A DNA stretch of 64,000 nt from assembly GCF_946902045.1 (NCBI RefSeq), contig NZ_OX336253.1, forward strand, positions 434,001-498,000, given 5' to 3'. This document shows, in pieces, positions 1-10,557 of the stretch (the first letter of the stretch is position 1; every line of letters begins with the position of its first letter). The notes below the pieces were generated by a model, which was given only the letters and a program-made list of their open reading frames with translations, was not told the DNA's origin and made no database searches. Origin of the DNA: Neisseria sp. Marseille-Q5346. GTDB taxonomy: Bacteria > Pseudomonadota > Gammaproteobacteria > Burkholderiales > Neisseriaceae. A program made the position numbers and the translations under genes.

Positions 1-2
1 GC

Positions 3-941
3 GTGCATGAAAACGTCAGTACCGGCCAGCATCCGCCAAACGAAAAAATCAACGACCATCTACCAGCCCAACATCAGCTGGATAATCTGATGACAGCGAT
101 TTACCACCGCCTCTCCTTGCTCGATCAAAATATCGACGAGGCCGGAGCCGCATTTGAATCACAAGGCAAACAAATCGCGTTGAGCATCAATCAAGGCGAC
201 AGCAGATTTAACAGCCTCTGCCAGAAAAACCGCTCCCTCTCCGACCTCAGCCGTTCGTTTTATCAAGATGCCTGTCATGGTCATGCCATTGTTTATGCGG
301 ATGAAATTTCCAACCGCAAACTCCGGCCTTACATCACCTATCCGCAAGGCAACTTTGCTTCGCCGGTTTTCCATGGCGAACGTCCCGACCCTATGCCGCA
401 TTATGAAATGACCGGCAATCCGGTCAGCATCGCCTTCTCAGAACAATCGCCTCCGGTCAAAATGCGTTCGTTCAAACTGTATCAGGACACAAAAGAAATC
501 AGAGATGTCAAAATCTTAGATAAAGATAATGACCCAAACCACCTCCTGACCGACCGCCAATTTGCGCTGTTTCCTTTACAGCCATTGGAATACGACACCG
601 ACTACCGTGCCGTGTTCGAATACCGTCAAAACGGAAAAGACCGAACGGTCGAATGGACATTCAGCACGCAAAAACCCGATTATCCTTATTTCATCGTCAA
701 AGGCGGCGAAACGCTGGCCATCGAATCCGGACAAAAATATTTTATCCATTGGCAGGATTTTTGGTGCTTGAAGCAATGCGAACGCTACAACTACCGCATG
801 AACCGCGACACCCAACTCGACATTATCGAGCGGCAGGCCGGCGGCATCATTATCCGTGTCAACGGAAGCAAAGGCAGCAGCATCCGCTTAATGCCCGAAG
901 GCGAAGACAGGCGCGCCATTACACTTTATTTATGGAAATAA
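3..941 (+). CDS. CAP (SCP/PR1-like) domain protein, 3' part
   Basis: The frame is open at the window edge, so this is probably only the C-terminal part of a longer gene; the GTG at base 3 is not a convincing start. About 30 residues in, the stretch LDNLMTAIYHRLSLLD resembles the 'xxLMTAPYHRxPLL' segment of CAP/SCP proteins. The distal part (ALFPLQPLEYDTDYRAVFEY, then WTFST) resembles the beta-rich C-terminal domain that follows CAP in many bacterial cell-envelope proteins. Family members are usually secreted or lipoproteins, but the N-terminus is outside the window. An AT-dialect DUS in reverse orientation follows the stop at about 948-959. The function is not known. The family call rests on motif resemblance only. 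Confidence 0.55.
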   Translation: MHENVSTGQHPPNEKINDHLPAQHQLDNLMTAIYHRLSLLDQNIDEAGAAFESQGKQIALSINQGDSRFNSLCQKNRSLSDLSRSFYQDACHGHAIVYADEISNRKLRPYITYPQGNFASPVFHGERPDPMPHYEMTGNPVSIAFSEQSPPVKMRSFKLYQDTKEIRDVKILDKDNDPNHLLTDRQFALFPLQPLEYDTDYRAVFEYRQNGKDRTVEWTFSTQKPDYPYFIVKGGETLAIESGQKYFIHWQDFWCLKQCERYNYRMNRDTQLDIIERQAGGIIIRVNGSKGSSIRLMPEGEDRRAITLYLWK

Positions 942-1017
942 AGCCGTTTTCAGACGGCATGAAGCACCAAAAAGCTGATAAAATACCGCCTCACCACCCT
1001 ACGGCAAGCTATCCAAT

Positions 1018-1251
1018 ATGACCAAACATCCGCAAACAGCAGCCAATACCCGCTATGCCTTTGCCAGCATTGCCGCCATGTTGGCCGCATTTTTACTGTT
1101 CGTTGCCGTGATGTTGCTGCCTTTGGGGCTGACGGCGGGCACGCAAGTAAGCCTGATACGGCTTTCACTCTACGCAATCGTGCTGTTTGCCGTACTTGGC
1201 GGTATTTTTTCTGTACGCGTTGCCTATTTGCGTAAAAAGAACGGAGCATGA
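1018..1251 (+). CDS. small two-helix inner-membrane protein, unknown function
   Basis: This 77-residue protein has two hydrophobic segments (about residues 14-38 and 47-66). It ends in a basic cytoplasmic-looking tail (RVAYLRKKNGA). Its stop is immediately followed by the start of the DUF971 gene, so the two are probably co-transcribed and translationally coupled. No catalytic motif is visible. It may be a membrane partner of its neighbour, but that is only context. I do not recognise a named family. Confidence 0.6.
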   Translation: MTKHPQTAANTRYAFASIAAMLAAFLLFVAVMLLPLGLTAGTQVSLIRLSLYAIVLFAVLGGIFSVRVAYLRKKNGA

Positions 1252-1252
1252 C

Positions 1253-1684
1253 ATGACCCAAGCCGATAAAATTCCACAAGAAATCCGCCTCCAGCAAGAG
1301 TGGCGCGTACTGACTTTGGTCTATGTTGACGGTGCCAAGAGCCTTCCTGCCGAATACCTGCGCGTGTACTCGCCCAGCGCGGAAGTGCGCGGACACGGTG
1401 CCGGTCAAGATGTTTTACAAACAGGCAAAGCCGAAGTCAGCATTACCGATTTAGACCCCGTCGGCCAATATGCCTTGAAAATTACTTTTTCAGACGGCCA
1501 CGACAGCGGCCTTTACGATTGGGACTATCTCTACCGGCTGGCGCACAATCAAGACGCGCTTTGGCAAGACTATCTCGACCGCCTCGAAAAAGCCGGCGCG
1601 TCCAGAACGCCAAGTGCCGAAGATTTAAAACCCAAACACACGCATTCCTGCGGTAGCGGAGGTTGCGGCGGAAAGGCCGTCTGA
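1253..1684 (+). CDS. DUF971 family protein with Cys-rich tail
   Basis: This 143-residue protein starts at the ATG at 1253 (MTQADKIPQEIRL); the open frame runs further upstream but overlaps the previous gene. The body (QEWRVLTLVYVDGAKSLPAEYLR, then ITFSDGHDSGLYDWDYLY) fits DUF971, the domain also found at the N-terminus of gamma-butyrobetaine hydroxylases. The pattern SDGHxxGxYxWxYL is typical. The C-terminus is His/Cys rich (HTHSCGSGGCGG), possibly a metal site. The last residues K-A-V-stop are encoded by an AG-DUS (1674-1685). The RNase Z remnant continues from that same DUS in another frame, so the downstream boundary is a rearrangement scar. Confidence 0.8.
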   Translation: MTQADKIPQEIRLQQEWRVLTLVYVDGAKSLPAEYLRVYSPSAEVRGHGAGQDVLQTGKAEVSITDLDPVGQYALKITFSDGHDSGLYDWDYLYRLAHNQDALWQDYLDRLEKAGASRTPSAEDLKPKHTHSCGSGGCGGKAV

Positions 1685-2068
1685 AAAAAGGCGAGACCGT
1701 AGCATTCAACGACGGCAGAATCATTGACGGCAAAGCGTTCCTCTCCGCCTAAAAAAGGACGAGTAGCGGCTATCTTCGGCGATACCAAAGCCTGCCCGCA
1801 GGCAGTGCGCGCCGCGCAAAACGCAGACGTTTTAGTGCATGAAGCAACCTTTGCGGCAGGCGATGAAGAGACAGCGGAACGAGTATTCCATTCGACCGTA
1901 TCCGATGCCGCCAAGCTGGTTTTGCAAGCCAATGTGAAACAACTTTACCTGACCCACATCAGCACACGTTATACCGAAGAAGAGCAACGCCTGATGCTGA
2001 AGCGGCAGGCACAAACTATATTTCCCGCGTCGAAAGTGGTTGGCGATTTCGACGTATTCGATATCTGA
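1675..2068 (+). pseudogene. rnz: ribonuclease Z remnant, 5'-truncated and frameshifted
   Basis: RNase Z is a metallo-beta-lactamase-fold endonuclease that matures tRNA 3' ends. Only about the last 130 codons survive. From 1675 the frame reads GRLKKGETVAFNDGRIIDGK and stops at TAA 1750-1752. The next frame then continues the family sequence: PKKGRVAAIFGDTK, VLVHEATF and YLTHISTRY with its conserved His. Restoring the join needs one frameshift at the A-rich run near 1750. The N-terminal two thirds, including the HxHxDH metal site, are absent. The remnant begins exactly at the AG-DUS that ends the DUF971 gene. The 114-residue open frame from ATG 1724 is therefore not a functional enzyme. Confidence 0.8.
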
Positions 2069-2097
2069 ATCCGTATTATTTTAAGAAGGCAGACACT

Positions 2098-2835
2098 ATG
2101 AGCGACCACAAAACCCATTTCGGCTTCTCTACCGTTGACGAAGACGAAAAAGCAGGCAAAGTTGCCGAAGTCTTCCACTCCGTGGCAAAAAACTACGACA
2201 TTATGAATGACGTAATGTCCGGCGGTCTGCACCGTGTTTGGAAACATTTCACCATCAATACCGCCCGCCTGAAAAAAGGTGACAAAGTATTGGACATCGC
2301 CGGCGGTACTGGCGATTTGTCCCGAGGCTGGGCGAAACGTGTGGGCAAAGAAGGCGAAGTTTGGCTGACAGACATCAACTCCTCCATGCTGACGGTCGGC
2401 CGCGACCGCCTGCTCAACGAAGGCATGATTCTGCCCGTATCGTTGGCAGATGCTGAGAAATTGCCGTTTCCCGACAACTATTTCAATCTGGTTTCCGTCG
2501 CATTCGGCCTGCGCAACATGACGCACAAAGATGCCGCGCTGAAAGAAATGTACCGCGTATTGAAACCGGGCGGCACCCTGCTGGTGTTGGAATTCTCCAA
2601 AGTGTACAAACCTTTGGAAGGCGTGTACGACCTCTACTCTTTCAAACTGTTGCCGATTATGGGCAAACTGATTGCCAAAGATGCCGACAGCTACCAATAC
2701 CTCGCCGAGTCCATCCGTATGCACCCCGACCAAGAAACCTTGAAGCAAATGATGCTGGATGCAGGCTTCGACAGCGTGGATTACCACAACATGAGCGCAG
2801 GCATCGTCGCCCTGCATAAAGGCGTGAAATTCTAA
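2098..2835 (+). CDS. ubiE: UbiE/MenG C-methyltransferase
   Basis: This is the 245-residue SAM-dependent methyltransferase that C-methylates 2-methoxy-6-polyprenyl-1,4-benzoquinol in ubiquinone synthesis, and demethylmenaquinone where menaquinone is made. SAM motif I is [12 protein letters not shown] at residues 64-75. Typical UbiE segments follow, including [26 protein letters not shown] and the C-terminal [16 protein letters not shown]. The length is normal and the protein looks intact. The start is supported by AAGAAGG eight bases upstream of ATG 2098. A GC-rich hairpin and a DUS pair follow as terminators. Confidence 0.96.
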   Translation: MSDHKTHFGFSTVDEDEKAGKVAEVFHSVAKNYDIMNDVMSGGLHRVWKHFTINTARLKKGDKVLDIAGGTGDLSRGWAKRVGKEGEVWLTDINSSMLTVGRDRLLNEGMILPVSLADAEKLPFPDNYFNLVSVAFGLRNMTHKDAALKEMYRVLKPGGTLLVLEFSKVYKPLEGVYDLYSFKLLPIMGKLIAKDADSYQYLAESIRMHPDQETLKQMMLDAGFDSVDYHNMSAGIVALHKGVKF

Positions 2836-2854
2836 GGCCGTCTGAAACAAACAC

Positions 2855-2908
2855 AAAGGGCGTGATTGATAGACACGCCCTTTGATTGATAGACATGCCC
2901 TTTGTTTT
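2855..2908 (+). terminator. ubiE terminator hairpin with a duplicated 20-bp half
   Basis: A 10-bp stem (2855-2864 with 2874-2883, AAAGGGCGTG / CACGCCCTTT) and a 9-base loop follow ubiE. The loop plus right arm is then repeated in tandem: a 20-bp unit starts at 2863 and again at 2883 with one base different. The second copy runs into a T-rich stretch. Confidence 0.6.
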
Positions 2909-2941
2909 TAAACCTTACCCAAGCCAAGCTAATACAAACCA

Positions 2942-3004
2942 AAGGCCGTCTGAACAGCCGTAAAACGAAATCAAGGATTTCGATTACACCATTCAGACGG
3001 CCTT
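2942..3004. terminator. inverted AG-DUS pair between ubiE and the polyamine-binding gene
   Basis: AGGCCGTCTGAA and its reverse complement flank a 38-base loop that itself contains an AAATC/GATTT inverted repeat. The genes on either side converge, so this can act as a bidirectional terminator. Confidence 0.7.
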
Positions 3005-3021
3005 AATACGTTTAAATCAGC

Positions 3022-4152
3022 TTAGGTTCCTGCTTTCACGCTTTGCCATTGACGGACCATAAATTTCAACGCCGCCGGTTGGATAGGCACCATGATAAAG
3101 CTGTTTTTCAAATCCTCCTCGGTTGGGAAAATTGTATTGTCGTTTCTAAACTCTTCATCCATCAGCTCTTGAGCCGGTTTGCTGGATGGCGCATAAGTAA
3201 CAAAATTGCCGTTTTTAGCCGCAACTTCAGGATCTAAGAAATCATTGATATACGCATGGGCATTGGCCACATGTTTGGCATCTTTCGGAATCACAAACGA
3301 ATCCACCCAAATCCCCACGCCTTCTTTCGGCATCATCACACGGATTTTTTCCTTGCCGCCTGCTTCTTCGGCACGACGTTTGGCAATGTTCAAATCACCG
3401 CCAAAGCCAATCGTTACGCAAGTATCGCCGCGCGCCAAATCATCGATAAAACCGGACGAGGTAAAGCGCTTGATGTACGGACGGTTTTTCTTCAAAACTT
3501 CCGTAGCCGCCTTAATATCCGCCGTTTCGCTGCTGTTTGGATTTTTACCCATATAGTTCAATACCATAGGATAAATTTCCGCCGCGCTGTCCAAATAGCT
3601 GATGCCGCATTGCTTGAGTTTGGACGTGTATTCGGGGTTAAACACCAAGTCCCATTGATTGTCCGGCAGCAGATCCGTGCCCAAAGCCTTTTTCACACGC
3701 TCGGTATTGATAGCGAAGGTGTTAGTACCCCAATAAAACGGAACGGCATATTCGTGGTTCGGATCAACGCCTTCCATCAGTTTCATTAACTGAGGATTCA
3801 AGTTTTTATAGTTGGGAATCAGGGATTTGTCGATTTTCTGATACGCACCTGCCTTAATCTGCCTACCGACAAACGCATTGGAAGGAGCCACGATGTCGTA
3901 ACCCGACTTACCGGTCAACACCTTGCTCTCCAGCGTTTCATCGCTGTCATATACATCGTAAGTTACTGCGATACCGTGTTTTTTCTCAAACGCGGCAACC
4001 GTCTCGGGATCGACATATTCCGACCAGTTGTAAATGCTCAATACCTTTTGATTATCGGTTTGAGCCGCCTTGTCGGCAGAAGTTTTGTCCGAGCCGCCGC
4101 AGCCGGCCAGCGCCAGCGCAGTCAGTACGATGAGGGGCAGATGTTTGGTCAT
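3022..4152 (-). CDS. polyamine ABC transporter substrate-binding lipoprotein (PotD/PotF-like)
   Basis: This is the periplasmic binding component for spermidine or putrescine uptake, about 376 residues from the ATG at 4152. That start gives a lipoprotein signal with lipobox LAGC (Cys18); the open frame upstream of it has no signal. Family features include LSIYNWSEYVDPETVAAFEKK near the N-terminus, YDIVAPSNAFVGRQI, YAVPFYWGTNTFAIN and IGFGGDLNIA. No permease or ATPase genes lie beside it, so it must share a transporter encoded elsewhere. Neisseria often carry several potD-like genes, which is why no specific symbol is given. Confidence 0.88.
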   Translation of the reverse strand: MTKHLPLIVLTALALAGCGGSDKTSADKAAQTDNQKVLSIYNWSEYVDPETVAAFEKKHGIAVTYDVYDSDETLESKVLTGKSGYDIVAPSNAFVGRQIKAGAYQKIDKSLIPNYKNLNPQLMKLMEGVDPNHEYAVPFYWGTNTFAINTERVKKALGTDLLPDNQWDLVFNPEYTSKLKQCGISYLDSAAEIYPMVLNYMGKNPNSSETADIKAATEVLKKNRPYIKRFTSSGFIDDLARGDTCVTIGFGGDLNIAKRRAEEAGGKEKIRVMMPKEGVGIWVDSFVIPKDAKHVANAHAYINDFLDPEVAAKNGNFVTYAPSSKPAQELMDEEFRNDNTIFPTEEDLKNSFIMVPIQPAALKFMVRQWQSVKAGT

Positions 4153-4302
4153 TATCATTCCTTGCGTATCCGGTTGAAAATAGAGAGGCATTATAAAGCA
4201 GGCAAGCCCGAGCGGATAGGCTTCATTGTTAAAAGATATTGCCCCGCTTGAGGCCGTCTGAAAGACGGGTTGCAGCCAACTTAAAACCTTTCTGCCGATA
4301 GC

Positions 4303-4330
4303 TTGAAATATGGTTTTGCGGTAAGATAAC
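4303..4330 (+). promoter_or_regulatory. possible sigma-70 promoter for alaS
   Basis: TTGAAA at 4303-4308 is followed, 16 bases on, by GATAAC at 4325-4330, about 70 bases before the alaS start. The -10 match is only 4 of 6. A DUS lies between it and the gene (about 4364-4374). Confidence 0.35.
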
Positions 4331-4402
4331 GCCCATTCGTTTTTAATCGCAACGCGCCGTCCGGGCCGTCTGAAATCCTTGTAAAAAATTTATCGAGATA
4401 TT

Positions 4403-7024
<2,622 letters not shown>

Positions 7025-7036
7025 TGTAGGAAAGTG

Positions 7037-7072
7037 CAGGCTGCCTGAAAGTGGGTTTTCAGGCAGCCTGAA
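7037..7072. terminator. hairpin built from a non-native DUS dialect (Simonsiella type)
   Basis: AGGCTGCCTGAA at 7038-7049 and its reverse complement at 7058-7069 form a 12-bp stem with an 8-base loop. This is the AG-simDUS dialect, not the host AGGCCGTCTGAA. The right arm read forward (7061-7072) also spells AGGCAGCCTGAA, the Kingella dialect. The element ends alaS and sits at the left edge of the AT-rich island. Confidence 0.75.
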
Positions 7073-7094
7073 TTTAATATAAAGGATAAATTTG

Positions 7095-8489
7095 ATGAAA
7101 TTAAAAGAAATTCGTCTAAAGAACTTCCGTTGCTATGAAGATTTAACTGTTCCACTACATGAACAGCTAACGGTGTTAGTAGCACCAAATGGACAGGGTA
7201 AAACAGCGATTCTAGATGCAATTAGTATTGCTTTATGGGATTTTGTTAAGAAATTCGACTTAGCTAAACCATCCCCTGCTTATAATATCGGTATTAGTAA
7301 AAATGATATCCGTATCATTAAAGATATAGAAGAAATTGTAGAATATAGGCTACAAGGAGGTATGATTCGACAGCTTGATACGGAAATCATTGCAACAGAT
7401 TTAAATGATTTCACATGGAAGCGCTATAAAGATAGTGAAACAGCGGGAAGTCGTACCAAAGAAGATAGTAATGCCCGACTATTACAAAAAAAAGCACAGA
7501 AAATACAGAAAAATATTCGTAATTCGCAGTTAGAAGCCCAAGATTTACCACTTTTTGCTTATTATGGAACAGGGAGATTATGGCATGAAAAACGGCTTAT
7601 GAAAAAGCAGAGACAAAATAAAAATGATAAAAAAATTCGCACTTTTGCTTATCAGAACAGTTTAGATCCTGCATCTAGTTATAAACAATTTGAAGATTGG
7701 TTTATTCAAAAATATAAAGAACTATCTAGGGAATACGCTATTTCTAGAGAAACAAAGGAAGATATATCGGAAATATTCAGAAAAATTCAGTCAGAAATAG
7801 CTAATGTTAGTGATGCAATAAATATTGTATTAAAAATTGTTGGATGGCAAAATCCAGAATATAGTGAAATATTTGATAATGAAATTGTTTTAGAGCATCC
7901 ACAGTATGGATTACTAAAACTCAATCAGTTAAGTGATGGTATTCAAAATATTTTCGGTATGGTTGCGGATATTGCTTATCGTTGTTACCTTCTCAATTCT
8001 CATCTAGGAAAAAATGCAGCCAAAGAAACTGAAGGTATTGTTCTGGTTGACGAAGTAGATATGCACTTACATCCAGCATGGCAGCAGACCATTCTACAGG
8101 ATTTACAAACAGCCTTCCCAAAATTGCAATTTATCGTTACTACACATAGCCCACAGGTATTAAGCACAATCAAGAAGGAACATATTCGTATTGTAAAAGA
8201 TGGGGAACTGATAAAGTTAAATGCTGCAATACAGACCTATGGCGAATTAAGCAGTGATGTTTTATATACCGTAATGGAGGTTAATCCGCGTCCGCCAGTT
8301 CCTGAGCGTCAAGATTTGAACGAACTAACAAGGCTAGTGGACAGCGGTTTGTATAACGATCCAAAGGTAAAGAAATTATTGGACAACGTAACCATGGCAC
8401 TTGGCGAAAATGCAGAGGCAATTAAACGAATCAAACGCAGCATTGAACGACAACAACGGTTTTCAAAATTAAAAGGACAGGACAAATAA
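7095..8489 (+). CDS. ptuA: PtuA-like AAA ATPase of a Septu-type defence system
   Basis: This 464-residue RecF/OLD-like ATPase starts at ATG 7095, with AAAGGA eight bases upstream; a TTG one codon earlier is less likely. The opening MKLKEIRLKNFRCYEDLTV is typical of SMC-like ATPases. Walker A is APNGQGKT (30-37), the ABC-type signature is LSDG (279-282), Walker B is IVLVDEVD with D319/E320, and the switch histidine is H351 in TTHSP. A long, charged, AT-rich middle segment (about 100-270) is coiled-coil like. The stop overlaps the start of the HNH gene by one base (TAATG). PtuA ATPases gate the paired nuclease PtuB. Base composition is far more AT-rich than alaS, indicating acquisition. Confidence 0.82.
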   Translation: MKLKEIRLKNFRCYEDLTVPLHEQLTVLVAPNGQGKTAILDAISIALWDFVKKFDLAKPSPAYNIGISKNDIRIIKDIEEIVEYRLQGGMIRQLDTEIIATDLNDFTWKRYKDSETAGSRTKEDSNARLLQKKAQKIQKNIRNSQLEAQDLPLFAYYGTGRLWHEKRLMKKQRQNKNDKKIRTFAYQNSLDPASSYKQFEDWFIQKYKELSREYAISRETKEDISEIFRKIQSEIANVSDAINIVLKIVGWQNPEYSEIFDNEIVLEHPQYGLLKLNQLSDGIQNIFGMVADIAYRCYLLNSHLGKNAAKETEGIVLVDEVDMHLHPAWQQTILQDLQTAFPKLQFIVTTHSPQVLSTIKKEHIRIVKDGELIKLNAAIQTYGELSSDVLYTVMEVNPRPPVPERQDLNELTRLVDSGLYNDPKVKKLLDNVTMALGENAEAIKRIKRSIERQQRFSKLKGQDK

Positions 8490-9211
8490 TGCGGCATATT
8501 AAGAAAATCAATAAGGGAGGAACGGCTATGCTTCATAATCAACATCATCATCCACCCACTACTTCGAAAGAAGCAACTACTCGGTGGCAAAGATTTAATG
8601 ACAAATTAAAAAATTTAGAACTCTTATTATATGAGCAATACCATCTTTGTTGCTATAGTGAACTTCGTGCAGATGAAGAAGGTATTGACTACCATATTGA
8701 GCATATTGAAAATAAAAGCCAAAATCCTGCTAGAACTTTTGATTATACAAATTTAGTAGCCAGTGCATTTCGTTCCGATAATTTAAAGAAACTTCCAAAT
8801 AATGTTTTTGGTGGACATGCAGTTGGCAAACGAGGTGTAAATGGTGCGGTAGATATGAATCAGTTTATTTCTCCGCTTCAAGCAAATTGCTCTGATTATT
8901 TTATCTATTTATCTGATGGCAGTATTAAACCAAATGCACGATTATCACAAACAGAACAAGATAAAGCTCTATACACCATAAATATATTAAATTTGAACTG
9001 TCCGTTTTTAATAACCAAACGGGAAGAAATTTATAAAGAACTAGAATCTTTACTCGATAAACATACAGATGATGAGATGGTATATTGGGCAGAAATAGAA
9101 CTTTTTCCGATAAAACATAGGTTGAGTAGTTTTTTCACACTCAGACGCCATTTTTTCGGTAATTTAGCTGAGCAGATTTTAGCAAACTATAAGAATGGGA
9201 CTCTATTGTAA
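8489..9211 (+). CDS. ptuB: PtuB-like HNH endonuclease (TIGR02646-type)
   Basis: This is the nuclease partner of the preceding ATPase, 240 residues from ATG 8489. The start MRHIKK fits the MRxIxK opening of this HNH family and overlaps the ptuA stop. A second ATG at 8528 has a strong AAGGGAGG ribosome site, so a shorter form may also be made. The HNH core is HIEHIENKSQ (H69-E71-H72) followed by FDYTNL with N88. The zinc-knuckle cysteines of many relatives are not retained: CxxC reads C54-C-Y-S57, and the distal Cys pair is missing. Whether this subfamily needs zinc is unknown. No reverse transcriptase lies nearby, so this is a stand-alone Septu-like pair rather than a retron. Confidence 0.78.
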   Translation: MRHIKKINKGGTAMLHNQHHHPPTTSKEATTRWQRFNDKLKNLELLLYEQYHLCCYSELRADEEGIDYHIEHIENKSQNPARTFDYTNLVASAFRSDNLKKLPNNVFGGHAVGKRGVNGAVDMNQFISPLQANCSDYFIYLSDGSIKPNARLSQTEQDKALYTINILNLNCPFLITKREEIYKELESLLDKHTDDEMVYWAEIELFPIKHRLSSFFTLRRHFFGNLAEQILANYKNGTLL

Positions 9212-9482
9212 GAAAGCTGTATCCAAGCGTAGGTAGGATATGACCAAATGAAACATTTATATTGAAGCTATCTAGCAAGCCGTAGCCTGCATCCTACCAA
9301 CCGCGTGCGTGGCTACGCCACACACCCTACCTGCGAGCGACGCAAACCTTAAGATTGAGGTGTAGAGTGTGTGCGGTACGCACGCACGCGGTTTTTGTTG
9401 TTACCAAATGATCCCAAACCATGCCGTAATTCAGTCGGCAGCAAACGCTGCTTGGGTCATGTACCAACAAAACTCAATATCA
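9212..9482. repeat. non-coding island edge with a 31-bp imperfect inverted repeat
   Basis: No gene is visible between the HNH gene and the next DUS pair. The arms at 9300-9330 and 9362-9392 match at 26 of 31 positions when one is reverse-complemented, with a 31-base spacer. Each arm (core CGCGTGCGTG...CACACACCCTAC) is also partly self-complementary. A related sequence occurs at about 46573-46610 beside the second AT-rich island. It resembles a degenerate miniature element or genome repeat. No transposase is present. Confidence 0.6.
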
Positions 9483-9517
9483 AAGGCCGTCTGAAAAATA
9501 ATTTTCAGACGGCCTTT
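9482..9517. terminator. inverted AG-DUS pair, right edge of the Septu island
   Basis: AAAGGCCGTCTGAAAA pairs with TTTTCAGACGGCCTTT around a short loop. This restores the native DUS dialect and terminates both the island and the converging ygfZ gene. Confidence 0.8.
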
Positions 9518-9577
9518 CTGTTTTCATTTAAAGCTGATTAATCCTTAAATTTAAGCTTTTTATTCAATCATCTAACA

Positions 9578-10435
9578 TCAATCTTTCTCAACCGTAAAAA
9601 ACAGTTCTTCCTGTTTCAAAGCATTGCCGTCTACATCGGTCAATGCTGCTTCTGCTGCGGAAAACTTGATAACGGCAAGGCTGAGGCTGCCTTGTTCAGT
9701 CAGTGCTGTATTAAGGATGACGCCTGCTTCTTCCTCGCCGACTTTGACGGCAATACCGGCGGCTTCTAAAGAATCGCCGCTTAATACGGCCAGACCGCGT
9801 TTGACTTGGCCTCGGTATTGGGCGCGGGCGATGATTTCTTGGCCGGGGTAGCAGCCTTTACGGAAATGGACTGCGCCGATGATGTGTTGATTGAGCATTT
9901 GAGCAACAGCCGCTTCTTTGGTTGCGGCGCAAATCCACGGATAGCTGCTGCGGATTTCGTGCAGGTTCCACGCGTTTTCGGCTCCTGCTTGATATTCGGC
10001 TGCGTTTTCGGCTGCTGAAATTTTCAGACGGCCTGTGTGCGGCAAGGCAATTTCTACGGCGTTTTCTTGAATTTGGGCAGGGAAAGACAGTTGCGGTTCG
10101 GTAGCAGGATGAGGTTCTGCATTGTCTGCCAATTCGCTGCTGACTGCCAAATCAGGCATCAACTCGAAGACAACTTTTGCACGCAAGACAAACATTCTCA
10201 GGCGTTTGACGATGGCTTCGGTCAGGTCTTGCGCCATGATCAACAGTAAATCTTCTCCACTATTGACGACCAACATATTCGCCAACACACGGCCTTTAGG
10301 TGTATTGTATGTGGCGTAACATGCCTGACCGATAGCTAAATTATTAATATCGTTGGATAATTGACCATGAAGAAATGAAGCTCTGTCTTCGCCGCTGACA
10401 CGGACAACACCGAAAAAAGGCAGGCGGGTTTGCAT
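9578..10435 (-). CDS. ygfZ: YgfZ/GcvT-like folate-binding Fe-S maintenance protein
   Basis: This 285-residue protein belongs to the YgfZ family, which supports repair or assembly of certain iron-sulfur enzymes using tetrahydrofolate. The signature K-G-C-Y-x-G-Q-E with the key cysteine lies at residues 193-200 (KGCYPGQE), followed by IIARAQYRGQVKRGL. The N-terminal FLHGQLSNDINNL and YNTPKGRVLANM are also typical. AAGGAG lies seven bases upstream of ATG 10435. There are no obvious operon partners. Confidence 0.9.
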   Translation of the reverse strand: MQTRLPFFGVVRVSGEDRASFLHGQLSNDINNLAIGQACYATYNTPKGRVLANMLVVNSGEDLLLIMAQDLTEAIVKRLRMFVLRAKVVFELMPDLAVSSELADNAEPHPATEPQLSFPAQIQENAVEIALPHTGRLKISAAENAAEYQAGAENAWNLHEIRSSYPWICAATKEAAVAQMLNQHIIGAVHFRKGCYPGQEIIARAQYRGQVKRGLAVLSGDSLEAAGIAVKVGEEEAGVILNTALTEQGSLSLAVIKFSAAEAALTDVDGNALKQEELFFTVEKD

Positions 10436-10504
10436 AATCGACTCCTTAAATTGTGGATGCTGAATTATCGCCCAAATTACCGCTTATTATCAAATAAATA
10501 AATT

Positions 10505-10533
10505 CAGGCCGTCTGAATGTTTCAGACGGCCTG
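10505..10533. terminator. inverted AG-DUS pair after the cyclophilin gene
   Basis: Two 12-bp DUS arms are separated by three bases, just downstream of the minus-strand cyclophilin stop. Confidence 0.75.
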
Positions 10534-10557
10534 CTGTTTGGATTCAAGTAATCAAAA

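Noticed and set aside
1724..2068. 114-residue open frame as a genuine small beta-lactamase-fold protein
   Set aside because: Its first residues are out of frame relative to RNase Z, and the remaining part lacks the catalytic metal site; it is better explained as a pseudogene fragment.
2855..2908. CRISPR-like short repeats after ubiE
   Set aside because: Only two 20-bp units in direct contact, without spacers; no cas genes.
9212..9482. Possible retron msr-msd RNA next to the PtuAB-like pair
   Set aside because: The region can fold, but no reverse transcriptase is encoded anywhere nearby, and the inverted repeat resembles a genome repeat also found near 46.6 kb.
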